Positions 37,084-49,522 are shown, counted from the stretch's first letter. The stretch is 64,000 nt of DNA from Fasciolopsis buskii (GCA_008360955.1 LUCM01002898.1:73876-137875), one strand, 5' to 3'. The notes: a model not told the origin generated them from the sequence alone. Program-made: numbers and translations.

Positions 37084-40000
37084 GAATCCAATAAAGCGTA
37101 AAACTTAACTTTGATCGAGCTTAAAACAGGAAAAAAATTGGTTACGAGACATAGCCCGAAACTAGTATTATGCAAGTCAGTATTGGTCAGCCACCCATGA
37201 AGAGAACGAAAGTGAAACCAATGGTTAGAAAGCACTTCTGTTAAGGTCGAATATCGCTAGCCGAATTAAGAGGAAATCAGAATGGTACACTTCAGTCATA
37301 AGGCTTATTTAAAACTGCAATATTGTAACAGATGTACATTGCGCATGATCGAAAAATGAAACCTATTCGAGAGTGAGACAAACTATTCCTGTCGTGTGAG
37401 TTCTGGAGTGAAAAATTACCGGCTTATTTTGATTCAGGGTAACTTCTGAAAAATTGTAGTCAGTTCCAAGTCCACTGGGACAAATAATAGAAGACTTTTC
37501 GGGATGATACATCATTAGTGATTGTAGGGGAGTTAAATTGCAGCAGTTATTCCTCAATCATCACCAACCACCTGGCGCTTGTTTGAGGTAATTAATAGAA
37601 CGAGCCGGAAATAAAATGCGATTCATTTATCGATCGAGATCGATTCTTTCTACAAGATCGATACAACTAGGATGAAAGCCAATCGCTTACGTTTCTGTTA
37701 CCGTGTTCTATCTTCCGTTCGAGCTAGGTTGGCTGTGCATAGAAATACAGGCTCATCTTAAAGCAGAAATGTATTATCTTGAAAAACAGATGATCTCCTC
37801 TGTCCTTATTGCAAACTGAGCCCCGCACCCGGATACTGGCAAAGTACCGCCTGGGTGCTGATAAAAGAGATTAGTTAATAATACCACTTTTATGACGAGC
37901 AGTAGGCATGCCCATTTGCGCTTCTGGTTCTACCAACAAATGAGGGATCACGAAGGTCGGAAAGTGGAAGATTTTTTAGAAAACAAAATTTGTTTTCATC
38001 CCAGTAGACAAGGTTTTTCAGTGCAGGATGCGTTGCAGATACAGCAACCGCAGTTGCAAGAATTCCAGTCTTGTTGTGACATTTTGATCTTCAAGAAAGC
38101 TTTACGTATTTAATTTACCCCAAGTCTGAATACAACGCAAATCCAAAAAAACCACCGCCTCGAGGAATTTGGAAGTTAAAGTAATACCTTAAGTCCAGAT
38201 CCATTCAGGTGTGTGCTCTCTGCGGCCGACGACCGGATGTATCAACGCATACCGCAAACTGTGCATTTGTATTTCATGGGTATAATTCCATTTACTGGAA
38301 ACACCCGTCCCGAGTAGGAAATTCAGTGGGCAAATTATTTTGAAAAACATGAGAACGGGTTACAAATCCCAATTGCAGCCGCTGGTACAGTGAAAACTTG
38401 CATGTTGCTAAATCGGTTTTGACATAATTGGGGAGGGGACTGCGTGGATCAGGTTTTTTAATATCCACTGCTCTGATTCATCAGGATAGAAAAGAAGTTC
38501 ACGGGTCCTAGAATCCAACCAGACCGCTTCGCAATCCGCGATTTTCTTCTAAAACTGTGGTATGATTTAACTTGCGTACGCTGGCTAATGTGCGTAAACA
38601 AACACGTCCCCAACCTGGTTGGCGCAAACTTACATGTGAAATGGACAGTCGAATAGTAATTACAAATTGAATGATGGTTTTTGAGGTCACTGCCAGTTGC
38701 CAAATACAGGTACTGATAATTACATCAGTCAAATCGCTCCAAAACTTGAGCGCACCTTAGTTGGTTTTGGCACTAGAATTTATTTTGAACTTTGAGAAGT
38801 ACGTATAAAAGGTGATTAAATGTGTCGAGCGCTACTCATTAGCCAACCGAAGCGATACCGAAGCCGCTGGTCTAGCCTTTATGACATCTTGTCCGGGCAA
38901 GCTGCTTGGTACTTGAATAAGATTCTAACAGATGTCAGTTATTTTCAGTGTGTAGGTCCTTGCTGTTACGGAGCAGGAAATTTCCTAAAATCAGCTACTT
39001 CCTATCTTATCTCGCAAACCGTTTATTCGCTGTTTTGTCGCGCCAGAGCGGTTTGAAGAAAGGCCGCGCCGCAGAAAACAGGGTGTGCTCAGACTAGACG
39101 CATCAGGGCATAAGAAATGTAAACCGGAAGCAATTTAAGGAGTTCGTCTACTGTACAACAAAATCCTCTGCTGGATCTCGAGAGGAATAAATACTAACGC
39201 ACAGTCGCTAAGATCCGAGCTGTCTCCTATCTTCAATCTGTCAACGTGATTTTTTCCCAATTTTGTAAGGGTCGCATAAAACCTACTATTCTTCATTTTT
39301 TTCATCCAAATCGGTGACTTTTTTGGACAACTAATGTGGTCATTTATTCAGTTTCGTTGTATAAATGAAAATTGTCGGGATCAACAATGATTTGGGTGAA
39401 GAAACACCCGCGTCACTCACGTTACTCTAGAACAGAAATGCACAATTTGTTACTCTTTCTTTTTACTAAGCGAATAACAGATATTGTGTTTGCAATACTT
39501 TTTAGGAAATAATATCACAAGACTTCATGTTTACAATGTTCATTTAGAGCCAAATTAATTTGCCCACTTAGGTTGACTTGAACAGTTGTCAGACAGTTAA
39601 AAATCCAAATCCCATTCGGTCTTCAATAATCCTGAACAAAGTTAATTTGTCGTTCTAGAACCGAATAAAGATTGCAGTAGCACGGAATCAGAAAGAAAAA
39701 TATTTCCATTCGGTTGATCGAGAATCAGCGAAAGTCCTGTTGCAGGATGTGTATTAGTGCGATTGTGTAGCGACAACGGTCCCGTTTTTATCGAAAAGTG
39801 GCGAGACAGGAAATTTTCGTTTGCACTAAAGCAGCAGTTTTGAGTATCTGCCCTTCAAACCGGCCCTGCTTCTCACGGTCCGATTTCAGTCAGTCACCGC
39901 CACTGGATTGACAATGAAAAACCCAATGTTTCTGGCCGGTCAATCGACCAAATCTGGTGTTATTCAAGTGGCTATATTTTTTTAAGCAGCAGCAAACATG

Positions 40001-41380
40001 CAAGTAAATCCCAGTTGGCCAGAAAAAACGCCTATCTGAATTTTTCGAATCTGCTGGACGGGGCTTGGTAATTTCTCCGTCTGCTCGTCTCACCCAAAAC
40101 GGATACGCGGAACGAGGGGATGGACAGGGTTTAGCTACATTTGTTCCATTTCGTTCATTTCATCACATCCCATTGATCGGGTCTGCTGATGACGAGATTA
40201 CAGTGATGCTTGTAAGCACGACCGTGATGAACATCATTTCAGACAAAAACGATCGCTACCGTCAACATCGTCAAACAAGGCGTTCAGACAGAGACACCTC
40301 TGCCCCCGTTGTCCGCACACATACCACCAACGCGATCGTTTTTTCAGCAGTCTCAATTACGCAACAACACTAGCCAAGCAATTCGTAACTAATTATTATC
40401 TGTTCACAAATCCCCTGGATAGAAGCGTAAAGAACTGAAAGAATGGCGACAGAAACAAGCCATTAGTCAGAACGATGAACAACAAAAACGGCGAATTGGA
40501 ATGGCCGTAGGATGGCGTTAGACTCATGCCATAAATTTTTTGAAAGACCCAAGCTGACTCACCTCATAGCATACCAGTAGATTTGCAATAGGACAGCAGA
40601 CTTTTAAGAAATCTGACACTTTTATTTCCCTATATTTTTCCCAGTTGATGGATGACTACGCTTTATCGACTTCAAAAATAGCTGGCAACTAAATCGAAAA
40701 TAGCTTTCTAACAGCTAAATGCCTTTGTCAAGAACCGTTTTTCGACACAGGCATACATATTCTCACAGCTCCGGCGTTCCAAGACCTCAAGAAAACAAAT
40801 TGATTTGATCTTCATCGACACTGACTTGGCAAAAGGTACTTCCTCAAGACGAATGCGCGTGAGATTACCTGAACTTCGGTGTTGCCAGAGAATAGAAAAC
40901 TAATCCAATTTTGTTCAGGTAGTTGTCACTGATTCGGACATTGCCGGAGACAGAAGACAAAGCCATAGAGATGGAAGAAAAACTGTTTTTTTAGGTTTTA
41001 CGAAAAGGTGATCAATGGATTCTGGGAAGAAAATGCAAGGATGGTCATGCATGGGCAAAGTCAAACTAGAAACAAATTTTTTGTCACAAAAGTAGGTTGG
41101 CCTTGCAGTCAGTCATCCTGTAGTAGCACACGATCATTTTTGTCGCGTCGTTTGACACCATTATCGCGTTGGTTCACGTCCGTATAAGTCAAATATCAGA
41201 AGCAATCTTCTGAATTCGAATTAGGTCAGCCACGCTTTTGGATTTTTAGAGACATGGGTAAGAAACAACTGAAGAACATGGACTGTAACGATGTAAACTG
41301 GGCAAGGCTGAATACTCACTAAAAATGCTTGGTCCAGATAATTGAACGACTTCATTCATATCATCTGAATTGTAAAACGA
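37084..41380. other. no supported gene
   Basis: A TATA-like TATAAAAGG occurs at 38804-38812 just before an ATG that opens a 78-codon frame (38820-39056). The 10-base spacing is too short for it to serve that ATG as a promoter. The frame at 40065-40373 (102 codons) has ordinary composition and no known domain. Nothing else is seen. Confidence 0.45.
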
Positions 41381-41645
41381 TTGCCAGTACCACTGTCAAT
41401 GCCAGCAATACTACTGCTAGTCTAATAGTTGTAATATGAGTACTACTCCTGATACCACTACCAGCGCTAATGCTTTCAACCCTAATAGCACTAATACTCC
41501 TACTACTAATATAACCACCCCTACTACTACTATTGCTACTGCTACTACTAATAATGCTTTATCGCCGCTGATGCTGCTACCAATACCGCTACTACTGCTG
41601 CCATCACCAATACTGCTACTGCTAATACTGCTAGATTATTACTGC
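41381..41645 (+). repeat. degenerate ACT-type trinucleotide array
   Basis: This is about 265 bases of imperfect three-base repeats (ACT, AAT, GCT, ACC mixtures). The period-3 structure keeps one plus-strand frame open (41436-41702) and gives it a Thr, Asn and Leu-rich translation that should not be read as a gene. Confidence 0.85.
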
Positions 41646-42112
41646 TGCACTCATTGTTTACGTTACTGGTACTTTTCAGATCAGCAAATGTTCGACGGGT
41701 GACGATAAAACGGCCTCTATTGTGAAGTTTTTATTTGACGGCCACAGTCACTCAACACGCCTTTTTATCACCTTCTGTTTGCTCATTTGCATTGATGAAA
41801 GGAAGGTTGGCAGTTCGTTTGCAACAGTGTAGATGCCGTCAGAAAACTACACCATTTCAACTTCAAGCATTTCCTTTGTAATCCATACTGAACCTTTCGT
41901 GATTCCAAGTGACTCTTTTGTAATATCCACGAATCTATTAGTCGTGTTAGCCTACATTTGAGATATATAATTTCAACAACTATTTATCACCAACCTTTGC
42001 GATTATTCCTCGATCTAGAAACTAACCACGGAAGTATCTTTGACTGTGAATTTTCAAAGTGATCCGATCCGTTATGAGGATAAATCTGATTTCATTTTTG
42101 CTTCTTGCCAAG
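41646..42112. other. no recognisable gene
   Basis: This is unique-looking AT-rich sequence between the trinucleotide array and the next candidate exon. Its last 20 bases are a pyrimidine-rich tract that serves as the acceptor of that candidate. Confidence 0.45.
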
Positions 42113-42419
42113 TGCACCTCTTGGCGAGCTTACAAAACCAAAATCTCGTCGTTTCTTCATGAGAGGAGTAGCACGCACATTGATACGTACACTTCGATTT
42201 ACTCTTAGAGGTGTGTATTTCAGTCCGGCAACCAACCCGATTACGGAATTTCACTTTTGTGATTCGATAGATCAACCGAATGATCCGTGTAAGGGTTCTC
42301 GTGAATTTTCTGGTCTTATTCGAGTGGATTGGTGCGGAGGTTATACAAACCACCCTTCCCATCTTTCACACAGACTAGCGACTTCAAATTGGTTCAGCCT
42401 TGGAGGCAGTCACCCCTGA
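42113..42419 (+). CDS. candidate terminal exon, unknown product
   Basis: A strong pyrimidine tract (TTTCATTTTTGCTTCTTGCC) followed by AAG ends at 42112. The frame after it is open for 102 codons to TGA at 42417-42419. AATAAA at 42504-42509, 85 bases beyond the stop, is a suitable poly(A) signal, though this hexamer is common in the window. The peptide begins APLGELTKPKSRRFFMRG, is basic at its start, contains the stretch FCDSIDQPNDPCKG and ends FSLGGSHP. It has four Cys and no hydrophobic membrane segment. I recognise no family. A minus-strand frame overlaps it (42072-42362). This is the best-supported of the candidate exons because acceptor, open frame, stop and poly(A) signal line up. Confidence 0.3.
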
Positions 42420-43944
42420 AAAATTGGAACATACTTTTGGGGTTCCGAGTTGTCCGGTCCTTCGTGGTATTGATGTTTTCAGGCTTCGAAAATCAAAAAC
42501 GTCAATAAATTTTAACTGGCTTTAAAGTTTCAATAACAATTGTGGCGAGATAACCTTTAGAGATGTTTAATATTGTGACAAAAATCAGACTTCTCTGAAT
42601 TACCTCCAACATCTCACAATGCAGTATGGTGTAATGCAGAACGAGAGGTTCCACAGAACAACAATTAGCTTGAAATAGCGACTGCATTATTCACATAAAT
42701 CTCTCAAACTTCACAATGACTATGATAGCCCTGGCGATATGCAATGGAATAATTGGATCACATGATGTTTTAATTCCGGGATTCAGGTTCAACCAAATTT
42801 ACTATCATCGACCATCGACAATAATTATTTTGGCGATTCTAAATCGAGTATAATGCTCGCCAAATTGGGAAAACAAGCATTCGAAATCAGTCGATCAATG
42901 GCATGCATGTTGATTCGGTCCCAGCATATTCGTAACACGTGATCAATTTTGTTGGAACCCGAGATCGGGTACAGCTACAATAGTTACATCATTCTCCGCA
43001 ACTGCGTGTGAGAATTTCTTGGAAAATCCTCCCAAATAGGTGTAATGCATTTTCTGTGTTCATCACCATGAATGACAAAAGTATCCGCGGGCAACACGTA
43101 GGTTTTTGGCTCACTATGCCTTGTCCCGATGTCGTGTACGACATGAATAATGCACAAAAATGTGCATTTAATTGTCCGCGTGATTCACGCTATTGTCTGT
43201 CACAGAAACCCTCGACTAACAAATTTGTAGACTGTTAAGATATTCCCTATGAATAAATTTATTGATGGAAATATCGGGCACTCTGATAAATACGATCTGT
43301 GTCTGTGTTAGATCAACATGCACGGTGAATGCAACTCTCTAGAGTGACCTCGATTTAGGTTGAACGTACCGATATTTCCCCTGGTTTCTCGGAGATGGAA
43401 CAAAATGTGCTGTAACTATTTTTTATTGATTTTATTTAAACACAGCACACACATTTGTGGTCAGAATTTCAGAAACATTAAGATCACTGTTAGTATTGTG
43501 TTAGCAGTATTCATGAATTTTGTGAACAGTATGTAGTAAAATTGGCCTTTCTGATTTCACCAGTTACATTGAATTTCCAAATCACTAGAGAGATTGCCCT
43601 AGCAACTGGACACGGAAAAAATTTCAACAATCCCCAGATAACCGAGACGGGCTTGTTCACACAAAACTGTCTAATGAATTATTCGCCCTTAGATGCTTTG
43701 TGTTCAATAAATTATAAAATTTTTTCTGAACTGGAGAAGTAAGCCGTAAGTTTCCGTTATAAACTCCGATTTGTTAATTTGTTGACGTCAAATTCTACGC
43801 GCATTTCAAATGGGCACGTGTAGGTCCAAAGTGAACCGAAATAGTCTCCATGATGTACTCCGGAGTGGAGTAATTATTCATTTATCCCCTATAATTTTTA
43901 TAGCTGCAATCACTTTCAAAATAACTTTGATTGATTTTGGCCAG
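42420..43944. other. no supported gene
   Basis: There are no recognised features. Short frames at 43008-43238 and 43542-43742 are of chance length. Confidence 0.45.
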
Positions 43945-44227
43945 TTGGGAAGACAGACTTTGCAAAATGGAAACGGATTTCTTGAAGTTACAAGAAGCGA
44001 TGTTTGGAATTTCGGAATTTCGCCGGGATCCTATTGTCCCTGGCGGTCTAAATCTATCTTTACGTCTTACATCCAGAAAAAGCAGTTGTATCACCCTAGA
44101 CGATCAGTTAAGTGATCCGTCATTCGAAGCCATGATCTCAATGAATCAGCGATTAGAACATTTGCCCAGTATGCGACCGGTCGTAGATTCTATTCCGACT
44201 AACTCTAGTGACTGTGGACGAGATTAA
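43945..44227 (+). CDS. candidate terminal exon or small ORF, unknown product
   Basis: The frame entered after an acceptor-like TTGATTTTGGCCAG (ending 43944) runs to a TAA at 44225-44227. It contains an ATG at 43967 and would then encode 86 residues beginning METDFLKLQEAMFGISEF. The peptide is acidic and amphipathic (LDDQLSDPSFEAMISMNQ, later SMRPVVDSIPTNSSDCG), the kind of composition seen in coiled or disordered cytoplasmic proteins. No domain is recognised. A second plus-strand frame (43810-44115) and a minus-strand frame (43882-44094) are also open here. The gene, if real, ends about 220 bases before the inverted repeat. Confidence 0.25.
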
Positions 44228-44450
44228 CTTGAATTGAAAACAACACTTCTGAAATATTCTAATAGCAGCTAGTTCCTTTTCTTTGGGTATTATTTGGTAA
44301 AGCAATGGACAACTAAAACAGCAAGTAACATTTATTGACACACTTGTTTTATCAGCGTCGAGGACGAAATGCTTCTCCGCTGTTGCTCCAGAGTATCCAC
44401 TTAATTGTAAATGCTTCGCGTCATATGTACCAACACAAACACAATCAAAA

Positions 44451-44690
44451 CGGTCGGAAACGGGAACAATAGGAAAATTCATCAATCAATCCAACTTAAA
44501 CACGCACAGACACTGACTTTAGTTGCCTGGACCACACGGACTCGACAATCTGCAGCTCAGTCCGGGTTGCGTCATCAAGTGTAAAATTAACGTTGCCCAG
44601 TTGAATCTGGGACATCTGAATGGTTTAAAATTTGGTCGGATTTCACACACAATGACGTCAATTTTTACTTGGACAAACAAGTGAGCTAGG
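44451..44690 (+). repeat. left inverted-repeat copy
   Basis: This 240-base arm ends inward at GTGAGCTAGG. It contains 20 bases (between GGGTT and AACG, about 44569-44590) that the right arm lacks. Confidence 0.8.
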
Positions 44691-44887
44691 CCAAACTGTG
44701 CTAGTAGACTCTTTTGTTGAGGGTTGCGAAAAGATTCCTGTAGTTTCGTGTTGGTATTTAAGCGGAAATTGTTTGTACGTTTTTCTTATGCTTCTCCAGT
44801 GATCGCGGCTTCGATTCAATAAGAAGTCTTACAGAATAAGACCAGCAGATCTCATGAGACAGGCTATCGGCTCCAATTCATCAATCA

Positions 44888-45244
44888 TTAAAATGCACAT
44901 CTAACCACAAAGGAAAAGGATTTATAGAGTGAATTGTAGCTCGTACAGTTGAAGTTATGTACGCCTACGTGTATCGCCTTCCAATGATGACACCTTTTGC
45001 GAGTAGTGTTCCAGCGAGGGTTATACCATGCTTGGTGAAACATGCGATTATCTTGGGCTTGAAACAGTGGTGGGCATCCAGTACAACTCACAGGTTTCAC
45101 CGTGGTTAGAGATTTGAGGGACTGTTGGCTAAAATTCTGTGAGGAAATTTTGGCTCCATCGGTTTGCACCCGTCTGCGGATTACTGAAGGACGCTTACGC
45201 TGAAAGGAACCCTTATCCACAACTCTGATGTTCAGGCTCCTCAT
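44888..45244 (-). CDS. hypothetical ORF between the inverted repeats
   Basis: This is a 118-codon minus-strand frame inside the fold-back unit. It is basic and Ser/Thr-rich with a Cys cluster (VSCTGCPPLF) and a HHWKAIHVGVHNFNC stretch. Position between long inverted repeats is where a transposase fragment would sit, but I see no DDE/DDD or zinc-finger pattern I can name, and its length is within chance. It is listed only because of its location. Confidence 0.15.
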   Translation of the reverse strand: MRSLNIRVVDKGSFQRKRPSVIRRRVQTDGAKISSQNFSQQSLKSLTTVKPVSCTGCPPLFQAQDNRMFHQAWYNPRWNTTRKRCHHWKAIHVGVHNFNCTSYNSLYKSFSFVVRCAF

Positions 45245-45560
45245 AATGAATGGTATGGGCTTTCTGTTCTTAGGACTTAACCGTTAGTGCTGATCACGAG
45301 TGACTGACAAGCTGAGACCGAATGTATCTAGCAAGACGAATTCGGCTTTGTCATTCGACGTTCGGCTCAAAGCGAGGACAGCCAGAAGATAAAATAGCCT
45401 ATCCGAGTGTCGAAAGAAACAGCGAGCTGATGAAAACCCCTGATATTTCATTCCTTGAGGATTTTAACCAACACCTGGACTTTAGATGCTTTCAACTCAT
45501 CTTACCCCGTCCGTTTGCATCCCGATTCTTTCACACACCTCCTTCATGCATCGGCTCAGC

Positions 45561-45780
45561 TTAGCTTAATTGCTTGTCCAAGTAAAAATTGACGTGGTCA
45601 TGTGTGAAATCCGACCAAATTTTAGATCATTCAGTTATCTCAGATTCAACTGGGCAACGTTAACCCGGACTGAGCTGCAGATTGCCGGATCCATGTGATC
45701 TAAGAAACTAAAGTCAGCATCTGTGCATGTTTAAGTTGGATTGGTTGGTGAATTTTCCTATTGTTCCCGTTTCAGACTGT
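45561..45780 (-). repeat. right inverted-repeat copy
   Basis: This 220-base arm in opposite orientation starts inward at TTAGCTTAATTGCTTGTCC and ends outward at TTCAGACTGT. The frame at 45761-46048 begins across its outer edge and is probably chance. Confidence 0.8.
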
Positions 45781-46216
45781 CCCGGTAGTGTTTTTTTTCG
45801 CACACTCTTTGCAGAACTTGACCTACTTAATAAATGATTCGTTATGTATCGACGCTTCTCGGCTCTGTACTATAGGTCATAAAAGCACCACTTCAGTGTT
45901 GGAGACTATTAGCAGTGGAAACCCAACAAGCTCAAACCTGGGAACGAACATCTGTGAAGTATACGATCCAACAGTTATGTTATTCTACCTAGCTCTCAAT
46001 GGCCTATCTGATTTTTTACGATGTCCTAAAACATCCATCCACCTCTGAACTTTACTCGATCACAGTCGGTTTGCCTACACAACCAGCAATTTTTTTGATG
46101 TTTGTTGAGTAGGCATACAAACACTAGCCCGGATACCGCGCGACGAAAACGTTCGATCCACTACTGTTCGTTTCGGAAACGAATTCACCTAGTTGCATGG
46201 AAAACAAGTGTAGATG

Positions 46217-46262
46217 CATATATATATATATATTTGTGTGCATATATATGCATATATGTACA
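46217..46262. repeat. AT/CATATATG microsatellite
   Basis: This is about 46 bases of AT dinucleotides interrupted by TTGTGTGC and CATATATG variants. The YIYI-like translations across it are artefacts. Confidence 0.9.
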
Positions 46263-49200
46263 TGTCTTCTACACATATTGGTAACAAGGGGAATACAAGA
46301 AAGTTTCTAGAGTCGATCAATAGAACTTTGCAGTCACGTGATCTTTACTCACAGAAGTTACAAAAACGTTTGAGCATGTCCTCTGAACAGTTTAACTTAA
46401 ACAAAATGATTCATCCAGGCGAATTCTAGAAAGGACGAAAGTTTTCGCGATTCTTTTACCTAACATTACCATGCTTCTAGATGAATGATATGTCGCTTGA
46501 ATCATTTATAAATAGCTACCCAGAATAGAATATCCATTGACCATTAGGCCCGAGATATGTTTTCTGGTGCCTACCGAGATAGTCTTTGATCTGTCCGGTA
46601 ACATAAATACTGTAGTATATGCTGACTACCTGGCACATCGTATGTGAATCAGTTTAATAGGTCATCGTGTGTCCAACGTAATCCCTGATGCAAAGTTCTT
46701 TTATTTTTACCTTTTGGACTGAAGCATCCTTCGGATTTTGCCAACTGTGTACATCGATGAATGTTGCCAGATAACCATTGTTCCACTTTCTTTTAATAAG
46801 AAAGCCTTCTCGTCCCCAAAAAAATTCGGTGAACAGGTAACTCCAGTATGGATTCTGTTGATCCACTCATTAAGCTTCTGATGTAGAGCTTGCAGGGTTA
46901 AAATATGTTGACTACTCTGTCATGCTTTTCTGTGCACAGAGCGTTGTGTGGTCCTAGTCAATGGTCTTGCGAGTTCTGTCTATAAGCCAAAACGAACATC
47001 ATCTCGTTCTTCGTGAGAAACGGGGAAGTTGAAGTTAGCGGAATTAAGGAGCCTATGAGCATGGACAAAATGTGTACCATCTCTACAAACAAGAATCGCA
47101 GCTGGACACTGCTTACGTAAAATTGATTTGAAAATACGATCACTCATTTTATCCTCCGTCAATGATAATAATACATCGGGCGCTGTTTTGCCTGTATACG
47201 TTTTCGTATTAGGGACGAATAATCTGGCGAGGAGGTGGCATCCTACGGGAATGTGGGATTTAATAAAGAGGCCTATTCGTAAATCCCAAATCCGAGTCGA
47301 TACAGGCTTCGTGAAAGTGGTTACTTAAATATTCGTGATACAATGGGACGTTTATTAAAATATTCCATACAGGAAATCGTCAGGGCTTTACGGAGTGATT
47401 GGAAATGTCCACAGCCGCTGTGCTTACGTTGAGAATGGCGAGTTTTATACGCACGAAGTTGGTCTCAGCGCGACATCAGGTTTGTAGGCACCGGGCAATC
47501 CCACATTTCGTATTGCTTTGAGGTGTTTTAATTGGAATTCCGAGTTGTAACCTTAGTAGCGTTGATGATAAAATAATCTATGCGATGATTGCTAACCGCC
47601 GGGTAACCTTTCTCCATTCACTTCTGCCTATCATTGTCTCTTTCGTATTGGTCTTGTGAATACCTTCGGTCTTTATTTCAACACCACTGCCTTAATCAGG
47701 CCCGCGAAATTTTATCTCAGACTTGTTTTCCACTTTAGCTTTGACAGTGCGGCCGAGGATGGGCGACAGAATTTCAGCCAGAAACATTTGTTCATCTGTC
47801 ATCGTGTGTAAAACTGAGGCAAAATTGAGCACAGTTCCTCGAGTGTCCACCTTTTCCCGTAACTTTTATCCACCTCAAAGATAGGAGAAGGATGTTAACG
47901 AGCCGTTGTTCATACACATACGTGTGATTATTAAAGCTTGAAGGGGAAAATGACATCTAGTATTCACAGATTTCCGGTACGATAGCTCAACCCAGCAAAA
48001 CGAAAAACATCATTTTTAGATCCGACCCTTAAACCCAAGTAAGATATCACCAGATGCAAATACGCACTACTCACAAGGGTGAAATTATCGACGGGGAAAT
48101 TCGTCTGTTGCATTGTATTCCACCTCAACCTTGATAAACAAACGGGTAGAACAACTGTATACGAAATCTGTCCTTGTTAAGTGTCCCATTGTGCCCTAGG
48201 CCGTGGCTCCACGGAACCGGCGTTTTAGGTAGCAGCAAGCAAAGTTATGCTAGATCACCAAAATATTCCTGTTCATTTTTTGGAATATGTCCATTTCGTG
48301 TTAACTGGGAGATTACTGACAACTTCTTCGGTTTATCAGCACGTATTATGCAGAAGACAAAGTGACAGGTGATCCAGAAAACACCTCTAGAACCAACTAG
48401 CGACACAGTGTGAATAAAAAGGGGAAACATTAACCGAGCACAAGTGAGGGATTGAAGTTTTTCCATCCCTTGCGGGATTACACGGTAAAATCTGACAGGA
48501 AGGAAAGTCCCATTTTTGGGGTGAAAATAATGTGCAAAATCAGTCGAAGCTGATATCTGATCAACCAAGCAAACAAATTCGGTGATGAAATCTGGAAAAC
48601 ATTTGACAGGGAATCTCCAAGGCTCAACTAGACTACCGGATTAGTTCTATCTCTACTGGCAACTAGAAAACTGTTGACAAAGCGCACAAATTTATCGACT
48701 CTGACCAAATACATCGGTTTACTATCGGTGTTCTTCCGGCAATAGTTATTGATGAAAATGCTCATATTTTGGATTGATCATAGACCCTCTCTTTGACTTG
48801 TCTCCATTTTGCATATTGAAGATGGGAATACGCAGACGCCCCGCATAAGATGCAAGCTCTAAATTGCACCTATCAATATGTCATTCATGAAATCATCCGG
48901 AAACTAATTATCATTAATACCCACCAATATCTAACTAGATTTACCCAACTAGGTGTTATAAATTTTATCGGGGAATAAGCGACTCAAAATCCACTTTGGA
49001 TATGGGCACATGAAAAAGTATTGGTATGATAGGGTATACCTATGAGTAATAAACTATTTCCCTGAATCCCAAGTAGCTTTTAATCAAGGATGTCTTCCTA
49101 ATAGCCTTACAGTTATCGTCAAATCATTTACACCGCTACCCAAGACGGTGATGCGATTAACACCCAGGAAACCGCATATCATTAGAGACTTCAAGTCAAG

Positions 49201-49495
49201 TTAACCCAAGTCAACTCTTTGCTTTCTGGTGCTGCATAAAGGGGTGTTCAGCAGTGGGTTCCCAGACCAACGCAATAAACATCAAACTGTGTTACAAATG
49301 AATGTACTTAAATAGGGGAGCTCTTGCATTGCAGGAAGTATCCGATAGGCTAATAAGAGTTTGAATTCCTTCGGAGTATTTGTCAGGTTACATAAGAAAC
49401 CGACATTAAGGGGCACCGATAGGCAGAAGCACGGGAATGAATCATCGTGCTCCTGGTACTGGTAGTCAATATTAAAACAAAAGCATCCAGAATTT
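46263..49495. other. no recognisable gene
   Basis: Only chance-length frames occur, at most 107 codons on the minus strand (48245-48568), without recognised domains, repeats or RNA genes. Confidence 0.5.
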
Positions 49496-49522
49496 CACAC
49501 ACGTGTGTGTGTGCGCGCGCGT
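49496..49522. repeat. alternating purine-pyrimidine tract (CA/GT/GC)
   Basis: These are 27 uninterrupted alternating pyrimidine-purine bases that pass from CA to TG to CG units. Alternating tracts with a CG core are the class known to adopt left-handed Z-DNA under negative supercoiling. Any role here is inference. Confidence 0.85.

Larger units (their letters stand above)
44451..45780. mobile_element. fold-back arrangement: inverted repeats flanking 870 bp
   Basis: Bases 44451-44690 and the reverse complement of 45561-45780 are copies of one sequence, roughly 85-90 percent identical by eye with mostly transitions. They are separated by 870 bases. Shared blocks include AACGGGAACAATAGGAAAAT, CAATCTGCAGCTCAGTCCGG, ACGTTGCCCAGTTGAATCTG and CAATTTTTACTTGGACAA. 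The left copy carries 20 extra bases in the middle. This could be a fold-back DNA transposon with long terminal inverted repeats or two insertions of one short element in opposite orientation. I see no target-site duplication and no recognised transposase. Confidence 0.6.

Noticed and set aside
38804..38897. TATAAAAGG as promoter of the ORF at 38820
   Set aside because: Only about 10 bases separate it from the ATG, too short for transcription start and leader, and nothing else supports the ORF.
41436..41702. Thr/Asn/Leu-rich 88-codon frame
   Set aside because: It is produced by the period-3 ACT-type simple repeat.
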